Of a stretch of DNA of 64,000 nt, positions 26,004-34,892 are shown one piece after another. The translations under genes and the position numbers were made by a program. Numbering within the stretch: position 1 is the first letter of the stretch; every line of letters starts with the position of its first letter. The notes under the pieces are model-generated. The model had not been told where the DNA came from. It worked only from the letters and a program-made list of their open reading frames with translations, and ran no database searches. The DNA is from CBDDFQ01 sp965227035. GTDB lineage: Bacteria; Pseudomonadota; Gammaproteobacteria; Burkholderiales; Burkholderiaceae_C. Location of the stretch: assembly GCA_965227035.1 (NCBI GenBank), contig OZ245724.1, forward strand, positions 3,100,001 through 3,164,000, read 5' to 3'.

Positions 26004-26653
26004 GACTTCTCTCCTGCCTGGGATGAATTGAATTTCTCTCGACCCGCGTCCAGCTTCTGCATGATCGCGTCGAGTTTCGATTTCGCGTGTTCCTGCGCAT
26101 CGGCATAGGTGCTGTTGCCATGCGAGTCGATCGCTACCGTGACCGGGCCAAGCCCTTCGACGCGCAGGCGAACCACGCGGTAGTGCATGAGCATGTCGCT
26201 CCAGCCCACTTCGATGACTTCGCGCACCGCACGGGTGTGGAGCGTCGCACCGCCACCGAGGAACGAGAGATACACGCAACCGGTTTTACGCATGGCTTCG
26301 ACGCTTTTCTCGTCGAGCCCGCCCTTGCCGCCGATGGCGTGAAACTGCAACTCTTCGATCAGCCTCGGCATGACCGGATTGAAGCGAGTGCTGGTGGTCG
26401 GGTTCACGTACAGAAGATCGAGCGTGCCCTGGTCGTTCTCCTGGCTGTAACTGCCCAAATGAAACAGCGACTCGCCGTGCAGCTTCATCGGCAACGGCTC
26501 CTTGCCATCGAGGCATCCGATCAGCCGGTGATGCGTAGGCAAGCCTGCGGTTACGACAATCTCGCCATCGATGATGACCTGATCGCCCGCGCGAAGTTTG
26601 CGCGCATCGGACTCGCTCAAAGGGAAAGACATTCTGTGTGTCTGCAGAGTCAT
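26000..26653 (-). CDS. Class I fumarate hydratase/tartrate dehydratase, beta (C-terminal domain) subunit
   Basis: The product is 217 aa from the ATG at 26653, 10 bp after the alpha-subunit stop. It matches the swivelling C-terminal fumarase domain: LRAGDQVIIDGEIVVTAGLPTHHRL, where H-H and R are near the active site. Later come NPTTSTRFNPVMP and AIGGKGGLDEKSVEAM, with the conserved GKGG. It binds the alpha subunit to form a 4Fe-4S hydro-lyase. The substrate could be fumarate, tartrate or a longer hydroxy-diacid. The operon context favours a special catabolic substrate. Confidence 0.9.
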   Translation of the reverse strand: MTLQTHRMSFPLSESDARKLRAGDQVIIDGEIVVTAGLPTHHRLIGCLDGKEPLPMKLHGESLFHLGSYSQENDQGTLDLLYVNPTTSTRFNPVMPRLIEELQFHAIGGKGGLDEKSVEAMRKTGCVYLSFLGGGATLHTRAVREVIEVGWSDMLMHYRVVRLRVEGLGPVTVAIDSHGNSTYADAQEHAKSKLDAIMQKLDAGREKFNSSQAGEKS

Positions 26654-26663
26654 GGCGCGTCCC

Positions 26664-27542
26664 TCACTCGACGATCTCGACGCGACCGTCGTTGTAGATC
26701 TTTGCGCGTGTACGCCGATTGATCCAGCAATTGAAAGCCACCGCCACGGGCGTGAATCCATGGCCCGCTGCGTAGTTCACATGCACCGCAGATGCAGTGC
26801 TGTCGCCGCCGGTGCCCATCGGACCGAACCCCAACTGGTTCACCGCTTCGAGCAATCGCGCTTCCATGTCGGCCACCATCGCTTCCGGATGTTTGGAGCC
26901 GATCGGGCGCAGCGTCGCTTCCTTGGCCATCTTGGCGGCGTAGTCGAATGTGCCGCCCACTCCAACGCCGATAACCACCGGAGGGCACGGCTGCGAGCCG
27001 GCTTTCATCACGACATCGAGCACATATTTTTCGATGGTTCGCATGTCGGGAAAGCTGAAGATTTCGAGATCGGCCCAGCGACCGGAACCGAGTGCCTTGG
27101 GCGAACAGGTGATGTCGAGGCAATCCGATCCATCGACCATGTCGAAGGTCGTTATCGGCATGCTCTTGCCGCTGTAGCCGCGCTCGTTGGTGAGCGGATG
27201 CGTCACGTGCGGGAGCAGCGGCGGATCGATGGTTTCGACCAGCCGATCGAACCCGTCGCGAATCGCTTTCACCACATTGCCGCTGAATCGCGCCTGCGTT
27301 CCGACGCGCACGAAGTACACCGGCACACCTGAATCGGAGCAGACGAATCGGTTGGCTTTCTCGGCCTCTTCCGCGCTCTTGATCATGATCTTGAGCGTGT
27401 GGCGTGCAGTCTCGTTGGACTCGGTGGTGTCTGCGTTTTTAAGAGCCGACATTGCGTCATCCGGAATGCGGCGAAGCGAACGGTTGTACAGATCGGCCGT
27501 GACCGATGCAATGAGTTCCGGAGTGATTGAAGTAGTCGACAT
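26664..27542 (-). CDS. Class I fumarate hydratase/tartrate dehydratase, alpha (Fe-S) subunit
   Basis: The product is 292 aa. Three cysteines stand where the 4Fe-4S ligands are in TtdA-type subunits: CSDSGVP (in place of the usual CQDTG), QPCPPVVIGVGVGG and NCWINRR. The signature LRPIGSKHPEA is also present. Substitution in the first motif and the CSPKALGSG segment suggest a substrate different from those of housekeeping fumarase or TtdAB. It lies 4 bp from the upstream reductase gene stop, within a five-gene operon. Function as a hydro-lyase is confident; substrate is open. Confidence 0.9.
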   Translation of the reverse strand: MSTTSITPELIASVTADLYNRSLRRIPDDAMSALKNADTTESNETARHTLKIMIKSAEEAEKANRFVCSDSGVPVYFVRVGTQARFSGNVVKAIRDGFDRLVETIDPPLLPHVTHPLTNERGYSGKSMPITTFDMVDGSDCLDITCSPKALGSGRWADLEIFSFPDMRTIEKYVLDVVMKAGSQPCPPVVIGVGVGGTFDYAAKMAKEATLRPIGSKHPEAMVADMEARLLEAVNQLGFGPMGTGGDSTASAVHVNYAAGHGFTPVAVAFNCWINRRTRAKIYNDGRVEIVE

Positions 27543-27546
27543 TGGG

Positions 27547-28590
27547 TTATGCCTTCATCAAACCGAATGTCTTTGCACGCATGTGTGCAAGCGCGTAGAC
27601 CGTGTCGAGTGCGGGAGTCGATACGCCCACTTTCTGTCCGAGCTCACATGTCGCGCGAAGAATCGCATCGACCTCCACGCTGCGTCCGGCTTCGGCATCC
27701 TGCAGCATCGACGTCTTGATGTTGCCCAACTTGCGAGACACCGCAATACGATCCGCAACCTTGATGCCCACGTCGATGCCGAGCGCGGTGCCGACATCGA
27801 GTGTCTCCTGCATCATGATGCTGAAGAGCTTGTAGACGCCGGCGTCGTCGATCATCACATCGGTGGCCGATCCGGTAATCAGGCTCACCGGGTTGAAGCA
27901 GACGTTGCCGAGCAGTTTCTTCCAGACTTCGACACGAATATCCGGGCTCGCTTCGGCTTCGAATCCTGCGCCGTTCAATGCATCGACCCAGCGCTGAAGG
28001 CGTGCCGACGGCGGCGCATTCGGCGCTGCATCCGGTTCGCCGAATACCACCTTGGTACCCGAGTTATGGCGGGTCACTCCGGGCGCGGGACTCATGCACG
28101 ACGGATACACCACCGCGCCGATGATGTTGCGTGCATCGATAGCGGCTTCGATCTGACCGGTGGGATCGACGCTATCGAGCTTGCCTTTGACCGGCACCTT
28201 GGATGCGCCTAGCGTGAACCACCACGGCACGCCGTTCACTGCGGGCACGACTATCGTGTCCGGCCCGACCAGCGATGAAATCATCGGCGCGATATCGGTA
28301 AGTGCGTATGCCTTGACCGCGATGACGACCACGTCCTGAACGCCTAGCGTCGACGCATCGTTCGTCGCTCGAACCTTGGCGGCCTGCCGCTCGCCTTTGT
28401 GTTCGTAAATCCAGCCGTTGGACTGGATGGCTTCAAGCGTTGCGCCGCGTGCGACGACGCTCACGTCGTGTCCGGCCAGTGCGAGGCGCGCACCAAAAAA
28501 TCCGCCGACTGCACCCGCGCCGATGACGCAGATTTTGAGGGGCGAAGAGGGTGATGTAGAGGGGGATGAGGAGGAGGTCGAGGAACTCAT
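27547..28590 (-). CDS. 2-dehydropantoate 2-reductase (ApbA/PanE) family protein
   Basis: The product is 347 aa from the ATG at 28590. After an unusual serine/proline tail of about 17 residues (SSSTSSSSPSTSPSSP) comes the NAD(P)-binding ICVIGAGAVGGFFGARLALAGHDV. Later marks are VVIAVKAYAL, NGVPWW and the C-terminal helical KLLGNVCFNPVSLITGS, all usual for ketopantoate-reductase-like enzymes. In a catabolic operon such paralogues often reduce or oxidise a 2-keto or hydroxy acid other than ketopantoate. It heads the operon with the hydratase subunits. Confidence 0.88.
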   Translation of the reverse strand: MSSSTSSSSPSTSPSSPLKICVIGAGAVGGFFGARLALAGHDVSVVARGATLEAIQSNGWIYEHKGERQAAKVRATNDASTLGVQDVVVIAVKAYALTDIAPMISSLVGPDTIVVPAVNGVPWWFTLGASKVPVKGKLDSVDPTGQIEAAIDARNIIGAVVYPSCMSPAPGVTRHNSGTKVVFGEPDAAPNAPPSARLQRWVDALNGAGFEAEASPDIRVEVWKKLLGNVCFNPVSLITGSATDVMIDDAGVYKLFSIMMQETLDVGTALGIDVGIKVADRIAVSRKLGNIKTSMLQDAEAGRSVEVDAILRATCELGQKVGVSTPALDTVYALAHMRAKTFGLMKA

Positions 28591-28719
28591 TCGTGGTCTC
28601 TTTTGTTGTCTCTTGTCATGAACCAGGCGCACGCCCGGCAATGTTTAAAGACAGTCTATCCACTTGACCTCGCCTCCTGCCAACGCAATCCGCAAAGCAG
28701 CTATGCGCCGGGCGGGTTG

Positions 28720-30138
28720 TCAGGCCTTTTCGACGGTCTTTACGCTGGTCTGTGCGCCCGAGTTTCTTGCGGCTCTTCGTGCCAGCGATTCGATCATCGG
28801 ATGCGCATTGAAACGCGCCATCATCCGGGTCTTCGAAAGCTGGGTGATAGCCGATTCTGCAATCATCTTCGGCCAGGTCTCGTACGCCGCCTTAACGCAT
28901 GCCGATATGGCGGCCATCGCTGGTTTCTCCGGAATGCTCAGCGCCGAGCAAAACGCGCGAACCATAGCGGGCGAGAGAGATTGTTTTGGCGCCGCCCCGC
29001 CCTCCAACGGCTCCGCTTTGGGACTCAAGCCTGGTGGGACGATGAACAGCGCGTGACCCTTCGCGGTATTGAAGGCCGAGTACGCGACGATGTCATAGGC
29101 CGGAGGAAACTCCGGCGTCCTGCCGTCCGGATATCGCAGGCCCATATTTTTGAGATGCATGTCCGGATTACCGAGCAACTCGTTCACGACGAGTCTTCGA
29201 AGTAGCTCGTGCACTGCAGACTCGCCAAGCGAAGGTTCGCTCATCAATACGGCTGCAACGCTCAGATAGGTTTGCGGATTCGCCCGATCGGCACCGCGGT
29301 ATTTGTCTTCCGGCATCTCGCCCAGGACCTGCGCGAAGTCTTCGCAATGGATGCGTCCTTCGGGCGAGCGATCGTATCGAACAACTGCGAGAAAGTTGGT
29401 TTGAGCGTCGATGTTGCCGAGGTCGTAATCGTGCTGCGCGCCGAGTTTTTCCAATGGCTCCAGGTACGCTTCGCATGCGTTCACGCCGGCCGCGCGCGCG
29501 AGTCGTAGCGAGAGGTCTTCCACCTCGGGCAGCATTGGCTGACCCGTTACCGGAAGCTTTGCAATGATCGAGGTATCGCGATCCTTCGTGCGGCCAACGT
29601 ATCTGTCGCCCAACTTGATCACGCCGAGTTTCGGTTGCACACCCGAGAGCGATACGCCCTCGTCGAGAGGATCTGCGGTGACCGACATTTCCAGCGCGTC
29701 CTGATCTTGCGTCACGTAATGAGCAAGTTCGTCTCGAGTCAACTCGACAGGCAGCGCGTAGATGTTTCCGGGCAGATCCTTGCCGCACGCGGCCAGCATT
29801 TCGAAATGATCTTTCGGATCGCATTGGCGAAGCGCCGCAACATGATCGCGGAACACGCCTTCGGGCAAAAGGTTCTGAAAATACGAGGGCAGCAGCCATC
29901 CGTTCGCCGCCGAGTAGCGCCCGTTGAATGGTGCCGATGCGATGCTGGCCCACAGCGCCTGTTGCTGCTCGGGGCTTTCGGCCAAATAGGAAAGTGAAAT
30001 AAGCGGAGCGTCGCGAAGATTGCGAAACGCCACGTCGGCTTCGAATCGATTGATGACTGCGGCTCCGGCGGACGCGTACTGGAACAGCACGCCGACCCGC
30101 AGTGTGCCTAGATAGATGCCGAGCGCCTTGACGTTCAT
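28720..30138 (-). CDS. hipA: HipA-type toxin kinase
   Basis: The product is 472 aa and complete. The N-terminal subdomain (about 1-115) contains FNGRYSAANGWLLPSYFQNLLPEG. The activation loop is SLSGVQPKL (163-171). The catalytic block is GNPDMHLKN (323-331) with D326, and the metal-binding position is YDIV near D349. HipA kinases phosphorylate aminoacyl-tRNA synthetases such as GltX and arrest growth. The start overlaps the hipB stop as ATGA. GNPDMHLKN differs from the more common NxDxHxKN only at neighbouring positions, so activity should be kept. The pair may serve dormancy or phage defence. Confidence 0.92.
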   Translation of the reverse strand: MNVKALGIYLGTLRVGVLFQYASAGAAVINRFEADVAFRNLRDAPLISLSYLAESPEQQQALWASIASAPFNGRYSAANGWLLPSYFQNLLPEGVFRDHVAALRQCDPKDHFEMLAACGKDLPGNIYALPVELTRDELAHYVTQDQDALEMSVTADPLDEGVSLSGVQPKLGVIKLGDRYVGRTKDRDTSIIAKLPVTGQPMLPEVEDLSLRLARAAGVNACEAYLEPLEKLGAQHDYDLGNIDAQTNFLAVVRYDRSPEGRIHCEDFAQVLGEMPEDKYRGADRANPQTYLSVAAVLMSEPSLGESAVHELLRRLVVNELLGNPDMHLKNMGLRYPDGRTPEFPPAYDIVAYSAFNTAKGHALFIVPPGLSPKAEPLEGGAAPKQSLSPAMVRAFCSALSIPEKPAMAAISACVKAAYETWPKMIAESAITQLSKTRMMARFNAHPMIESLARRAARNSGAQTSVKTVEKA

Positions 30139-30473
30139 TCTGCGTCTCGCATGGTGTCGTTGGCGGAAGCGATCCGGTCGAGTGCCGCCTGGACTTTCGA
30201 TTTGACCGCCGGTGCTGCTGATTCATCCGACCCTGCATATTCGTTCACTGCATTCACTGCATTTGCCGCGCCTTTCGGCACCAGGAGAAGCTCCAGCCCC
30301 AGCCTGTCTGCCAGCGCCAGCAAGGTGCTGAGCTTGAAATCTTCCTTGCCGCTGAGGACATTCGTGAGCGTGCGACCGGAGATGCCGGCCATCGCCTTGA
30401 GTTCGGCCTGAGTGAGGTTAAGGCGGGTGAGCGCGGCGCGTAATTGCTCTGAGGTTTCGGCAAGCGTTTTCAT
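30135..30473 (-). CDS. hipB: HipB-type XRE-family antitoxin
   Basis: The product is 112 aa. A Cro/C1 helix-turn-helix spans about residues 10-65 (LNLTQAELKAMAGISGRTLTNVLSGKEDFKL). An alanine-rich tail (AANAVNAVNEYAGSDESAAPA) follows and probably serves as the toxin-binding or protease-sensitive extension. It is immediately upstream of hipA with a 4-bp overlap. Dyad sites upstream at 30481-30509 and 30553-30583 are its likely operators, so the pair should repress itself. Confidence 0.9.
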   Translation of the reverse strand: MKTLAETSEQLRAALTRLNLTQAELKAMAGISGRTLTNVLSGKEDFKLSTLLALADRLGLELLLVPKGAANAVNAVNEYAGSDESAAPAVKSKVQAALDRIASANDTMRDAE

Positions 30474-30480
30474 GGCAATA

Positions 30481-30583
30481 AAGTAGTATTTATTCTAATA
30501 ATACTACTTCGATGCGTTATCGAATTGCTTTCGAGCTCCCATTTATAGAAACAAAGTAGCTTGAATAACAAATACGCTACTTT
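30481..30583. promoter_or_regulatory. Paired AAGTAG/CTACTT operators upstream of hipBA
   Basis: The first dyad is AAGTAGTATT at 30481-30490 with AATACTACTT at 30500-30509, perfect with a 9-nt spacer. The second is AAAGTAGC at 30553-30560 with GCTACTTT at 30576-30583, perfect with a 15-nt spacer. All four half-sites share AAGTAG. They fill the region between hipB and the end of the LysR gene. Confidence 0.7.
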
Positions 30584-30596
30584 ATTGCGTAAAAAC

Positions 30597-31598
30597 TCAG
30601 TCGGCAGGTACTGGCTTCTTGACCGTCGGACGCTCGGTCCACATGCCGCGTCTGGCGTTGTCTTCGGTAATTTCCATCAACTGCGCCGCCACGGCAGAAA
30701 CCGCGCTGCTCGGCCCCTTGCTTTTGGAGAACGCCATCGACACGAACCGCTGAATCGGCGGATTCACGATTCGCGTGGCCTGAAGCTGGCCGCTCGCGAT
30801 CTCGTTCCAGACCGCGTGAATCGGCAGCACCGTGTAGAGCTTCTCGTGCTCGACCACCGAACGCATGATCGGCAGCGAATCGGCCTCGATTGCGGGCGAC
30901 AAATCGACCCGCTCCTGACGCGCCAAAGAATCGAGCGCAGTCCGCAATCCATTGGGGGCGCTGGGCAGGATGAACGGCAAACCGTCCAGCGATTTGAAAT
31001 CGATTTCGTCCTGCTGCGTGAGTCGGTCGCCGGGCGCGCCGATCAAATAACTGTCGACCGTAGCGAGTGCCTGCTCACGTTCCGGCACTGTGGGCCCGTA
31101 GCGATAAAGAATCGCAATGTCGATTCGCGAATCGGCCAACCATTCTTCGACCAGACCGCTAGATCCTTCGAGAATCTTGAGATGCACCGCCGGATGCTTG
31201 GCGCGCAGCTCCTTGAATAACCGTCCGATGATCGGGAAGGTAATAGACGGAAGCGCGCCCAAAATGACCCGCCCTGCCGGCTGGCGCGCTTCGCCGCGAA
31301 TGTCGCTGAGCAGCTGGTCGGCGTCGGCAACGAGATCTTTCACGCGAGGAAAAATCCGCTGCCCCATTTCCGATAGCGTCACGCCGCGCCCGGTCCGATT
31401 GAAGAGGCGAGCCCCGCAATCGCGCTCCAGTCCGTTGATCTGCCGACTCAACAGCGACTGATTTCTATCCAGCGCAATAGCGGCGCGTGTCAGGCTGCCG
31501 AGCTCGGCAATCGCCAAAAAGGTGCGCCACCGCTGAAGATCGGAGATGGCGTCCACGTCGATATGGGCCGGGGAGTTGAGCGGGCGGGAGGCTTCCAT
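30597..31598 (-). CDS. LysR family regulator
   Basis: The product is 333 aa. The DNA-binding part reads LQRWRTFLAIAELGSLTRAAIALDRNQSLLSRQINGLE, and the effector domain starts around GRVILGALPSITFPIIGRLF. The NQSLLSRQI recognition segment resembles the Nac/Cbl-type branch. It is divergent from the peroxiredoxin gene across 126 bp that contain a short palindrome, CATGTGAACATG, at 31613-31624. Control of the peroxiredoxin in response to oxidants is possible, but the protein does not obviously resemble OxyR. Confidence 0.88.
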   Translation of the reverse strand: MEASRPLNSPAHIDVDAISDLQRWRTFLAIAELGSLTRAAIALDRNQSLLSRQINGLERDCGARLFNRTGRGVTLSEMGQRIFPRVKDLVADADQLLSDIRGEARQPAGRVILGALPSITFPIIGRLFKELRAKHPAVHLKILEGSSGLVEEWLADSRIDIAILYRYGPTVPEREQALATVDSYLIGAPGDRLTQQDEIDFKSLDGLPFILPSAPNGLRTALDSLARQERVDLSPAIEADSLPIMRSVVEHEKLYTVLPIHAVWNEIASGQLQATRIVNPPIQRFVSMAFSKSKGPSSAVSAVAAQLMEITEDNARRGMWTERPTVKKPVPAD

Positions 31599-31724
31599 TT
31601 ATATCGATTGTGCATGTGAACATGTAGAAAATGGATTTGCCACGATGCGCCCTGTTGAGTCACCATCGTCTGTCAAACTCCCATCGTCCAACCGACAAAC
31701 CGCTAAAAACAGGAGATAAGTTTC

Positions 31725-32378
31725 ATGGCTCTTCGCATCAACGACACCGTTCCCGATTTCTCTGCAGAGACCGATCAGGGCCCCATCAAATTTCACGACT
31801 GGATCGGCTCCGACTGGGCCATCCTGTTCTCGCATCCCAAAGACTTCACGCCCGTGTGCACCACCGAATTCGGCGCAGTGGCACAACTGTCCGCCGAATG
31901 GGCCAAGCGCAAGACCAAGGTGATCGGCGTGTCGGTGGACGACGCGGAATCGCACAAAAAATGGAAAGGCGACATCGAGAAGTATTGCGGAACCACCGCC
32001 GGTTTCCCGATCATTGCCGACGTCGGCCTGGCCGTGTCGAAAGCATTCGACATGCTGCCCGCCGAAGCCTACCTTCCCGATGGCCGCACACCCAACGACA
32101 CCGCTACGGTGCGCTCGGTTTTCATCATCGGCCCGGACAAGAAGGTCAAGCTGTCGATGACCTACCCCATGTCGGTAGGTCGCAACTTCGCCGAAGTGTT
32201 GCGCGCGCTGGATGCGTTGCAGCTCACCTTCAATGTGCCGCTCGCTACGCCTGCAAATTGGAGCGTTGGGGAAGATGTGATCGTGGCGCTGGCGTTGAAT
32301 GACGAGCAGGCTAAGGAGAAGTATGGGGAGCTGGATAAGAAGTTGCCGTATTTGAGGACGGCGCGGGCGCCTAAGTGA
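31725..32378 (+). CDS. 1-Cys peroxiredoxin (Prx6 type)
   Basis: The product is 217 aa with a good purine-rich site (AGGAGATAAG) upstream. The peroxidatic motif DFTPVCTTE has Cys45. The long C-terminal extension (KVKLSMTYPMSVGRNFAEVLRALDALQ) is the Prx6-class dimerisation region. These enzymes reduce hydrogen peroxide and organic peroxides in the cytosol. It is the last core-like gene before the AT-richer block that ends at glmS. Confidence 0.95.
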   Translation: MALRINDTVPDFSAETDQGPIKFHDWIGSDWAILFSHPKDFTPVCTTEFGAVAQLSAEWAKRKTKVIGVSVDDAESHKKWKGDIEKYCGTTAGFPIIADVGLAVSKAFDMLPAEAYLPDGRTPNDTATVRSVFIIGPDKKVKLSMTYPMSVGRNFAEVLRALDALQLTFNVPLATPANWSVGEDVIVALALNDEQAKEKYGELDKKLPYLRTARAPK

Positions 32379-32473
32379 ACTAATAGTCTATAGCGCTCCC
32401 GACACCTTGGGGTTAGTCCTCAACTGGCTCTCCTTATCTAACTTCTGCAGCGAGCAAGTTGCCTTACGCGTGA

Positions 32474-34378
32474 TCAGTTTGCGTAAGTCATGTTCGCTTC
32501 AACGGTGTCAGCGTCATTCTCCGCGTCAATACCCTCATCGCCGGACTCCCCTGCATATGCAGTCTTGCCAGTTGCCAGTTCAATCAACGTCAACAATCGC
32601 TGTTGTCGGTCCGCCATAAACGCGCCGAAGTCATCATCGCGTATCAACTTAGGGGTAATGAGGTGAGAGTCTAGGTAAGCGTTGAGTCTCTGCCCATCTA
32701 TGGCGGGCGTTGCCGCGTCACCGTTCGACAACCTTGCCAAATATTCTGATGGTGCGACTCCACCAATCATTCGGTTCGTTCGAAACGACAAGGGCGTCTT
32801 ATTGATGATGGAATCGAATACTGACGGTTTAATGCCATGCTTTTTGCACCAGTCTTGCGGAAAGATGTGATGGATATCGACGTTTTCACCAAAAAAAACT
32901 GTGTGGTCGAATTTTTGGCCCGATCGGAAGTCCTGCGCCCCTTGCTTCATCAGCAAGGCATTGATTCCTTTGTACGCCGCAGAGAGGCGCATTCGCATCG
33001 TCTTCAGTCGATCGGCCCTGAAAATAGTTTCACTGACCGTACTTGGCTCGATACCGCCGTTGAGCCACGCGGGCACCTCCACAAAATCCTTCGCTATGCG
33101 AGTCTCCACCGTAGATCCATAAAGCTCTCCAAAAACCCCATTCCAATACCAACGCACTAACTTTTCGCGGTTTGCTTCGTGCTCCCACGCGTCGCCTATG
33201 TCCGCAAGAATTGCCGCCAACGGCACGATCTGCGACTGGTAGGGCAGGTCGAATATGCGATAGATGTGAAGCAAATGCAAAAACTTTGCCGCCTTCAAAA
33301 ACCCTGCCTCAACTCGGCTCTCGTATTGTTTGTACGCGGCGAGTGGCAAGCCAAGCAGCGCTTGGCGATTGCCGGTGACGGCGGGCAACTCTTTCCCCTG
33401 CTTCCCAGCGAGTTCAGCCTGACGGCGGCGATCACGAGTGTAGAAAAGCGAAATCGCTTGCAAAAAATCGGTATTGCCTACGTTGGCAATGATTCCTGCC
33501 TCGGAGTCCGCAGGTTTCAAAGTATCGACAAAACGGCGATGGCGACCACGTGAGTGGTCATCGCCATACCAATCCTTGCGCAACTCGTGACCATCTGACG
33601 CGTACATCGCCGTCACCAATTCAAAAGCATCTAAGGGCTTACCGCCTGTGTTCACTTTTTCAAACACAACGCATACGGCCTCTTTCGTAGTGCTCCTATC
33701 CAACGCGATTACCGGCACGCGGTACGACTTGAAGTTTTCCAGCACCTCTCGCTTAAAACGTCTGAACTCCTCTCGCACGGTTTCGTGCTCGTCACCGCGC
33801 CACGCTTTATCGAATCCGTCTTGCCACTTATCCCAATCGAAGACTTTCGTCACCGGATACATCAGTAGCTTGTATTCTTGCTCCGCCGAAGAAAGATCCG
33901 GACCTGCTTCCCGGCCGAATTCGCCACGAACTATTCGATCCTCAGGAACGCCCAATATGGCTTCCTCGCGATCTGCTGAGGCATCCAACGCTTTACGAAT
34001 GTCGATGTAAAACCACCGCTTGACTTTCTTTTTCTTGGGCGTGACCGTATCAACTACCTTGTCTCTCATAGACACTTGGTACAGCGAGGTCATGCGCTGT
34101 TGTCCATCCAACAATAAGGAGAACGGCTTCATTTCCTTAGATGCCGCTGGAACCCCTTCAATTGGTCGCGGCTTGAAATTAACGTCGCCACCCGTTTCAA
34201 GTGTCATCAACGCTCCCACTGGGAAAGCACGCGAAATTGACGCGATCAGACTTTTAATTCGATCCTCGTCCCATACCCAACTACGCTGAAAATCTGGCAA
34301 CTGCAGCGCGCCAAGGTGACAGTCCTCAAGCAGTTTGGATAGATCGTACGGGTTGGTTTGGAACGTTGAGCCGGCCAT
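32474..34378 (-). CDS. Fused GmrSD-like protein: DUF262 (ParB-like NTPase) plus DUF1524 (HNH) nuclease
   Basis: The product is 634 aa. The N-terminal DUF262 part has LPDFQRSWVWDEDRIKSLI and the DGQQR box (91-95) that makes this family nucleotide-dependent. The C-terminal part has the HNH-type DIHHIFPQDWC (H503, H504) followed by NKTPLSFRTNRMIGG, the DUF1524 pattern. GmrSD proteins are type IV restriction enzymes that cut modified (for example glucosylated) phage DNA. The gene is AT-richer than its neighbours, a sign of transfer. It lies downstream of, and on the same strand as, the zinc-ribbon gene. Phage defence is the best-supported role. Confidence 0.88.
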   Translation of the reverse strand: MAGSTFQTNPYDLSKLLEDCHLGALQLPDFQRSWVWDEDRIKSLIASISRAFPVGALMTLETGGDVNFKPRPIEGVPAASKEMKPFSLLLDGQQRMTSLYQVSMRDKVVDTVTPKKKKVKRWFYIDIRKALDASADREEAILGVPEDRIVRGEFGREAGPDLSSAEQEYKLLMYPVTKVFDWDKWQDGFDKAWRGDEHETVREEFRRFKREVLENFKSYRVPVIALDRSTTKEAVCVVFEKVNTGGKPLDAFELVTAMYASDGHELRKDWYGDDHSRGRHRRFVDTLKPADSEAGIIANVGNTDFLQAISLFYTRDRRRQAELAGKQGKELPAVTGNRQALLGLPLAAYKQYESRVEAGFLKAAKFLHLLHIYRIFDLPYQSQIVPLAAILADIGDAWEHEANREKLVRWYWNGVFGELYGSTVETRIAKDFVEVPAWLNGGIEPSTVSETIFRADRLKTMRMRLSAAYKGINALLMKQGAQDFRSGQKFDHTVFFGENVDIHHIFPQDWCKKHGIKPSVFDSIINKTPLSFRTNRMIGGVAPSEYLARLSNGDAATPAIDGQRLNAYLDSHLITPKLIRDDDFGAFMADRQQRLLTLIELATGKTAYAGESGDEGIDAENDADTVEANMTYAN

Positions 34379-34892
34379 AAATTCTCGAATTAGGAAAGTT
34401 CAAATGCTCTCGATTGTTCGGTGTTTCACCGCTAATCATGCGAAGTAGCAGCATTAAAAATCAACTGCAATCGTGGGTCTACTTAATTATGTGCTAGTCA
34501 TTGGATACCATCGAATGACAAAAATTGTGTGAACGAGAAGTTCGCAGGACCCGTCTACTTCAGCAACCCATTTTCCCAACAACTTTGATTTTCCGCCGCG
34601 TAGATTTTTCACTAGGGTTGCTGCAACGCGCAAGGCGCGCACCACTACTTTCAAATTTCGTTGTCCCGAGTAATTGGATCTCTGCTTACCGAACAACGTA
34701 TCAAACTTCGTCGTATCGAAAAGAGCATCGTAAAAATGTCTTTCCTCAATACACCGCCAATGCCATTCCTCAGAAATAGGTGTCTTAGATTACGCGGCGA
34801 GTCTTTGCGAGAACGCTTGGTCAAAATGTGGGCACGTCGACCTGTGATGGCAAGATGTCTCCTAGTGCATTCTTTAAAGCGCGGTTTGCCCA
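34379..34892. other. AT-rich gap between the two defence-like genes; no gene confirmed
   Basis: These 514 bp carry only short open frames. One minus-strand frame of 80 codons (34651-34893) starts with a TAATG overlap on the stop of the zinc-ribbon gene and is rich in Arg and Lys. I recognise nothing in it. The stretch may be a leader for the GmrSD gene or the remains of a lost gene. Confidence 0.4.

Noticed and set aside
25431..26279. Longer 282-aa version of the CMD-like protein
   Set aside because: The extra N-terminal part overlaps the hydratase beta subunit in another frame and has no family similarity; the TTG at 26003 with TTGA coupling explains the start better.
31613..31624. 12-bp palindrome CATGTGAACATG between LysR and peroxiredoxin genes
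   Set aside because: It lies in a plausible operator position but is short and does not extend; chance cannot be excluded, so it is only mentioned with the LysR gene.
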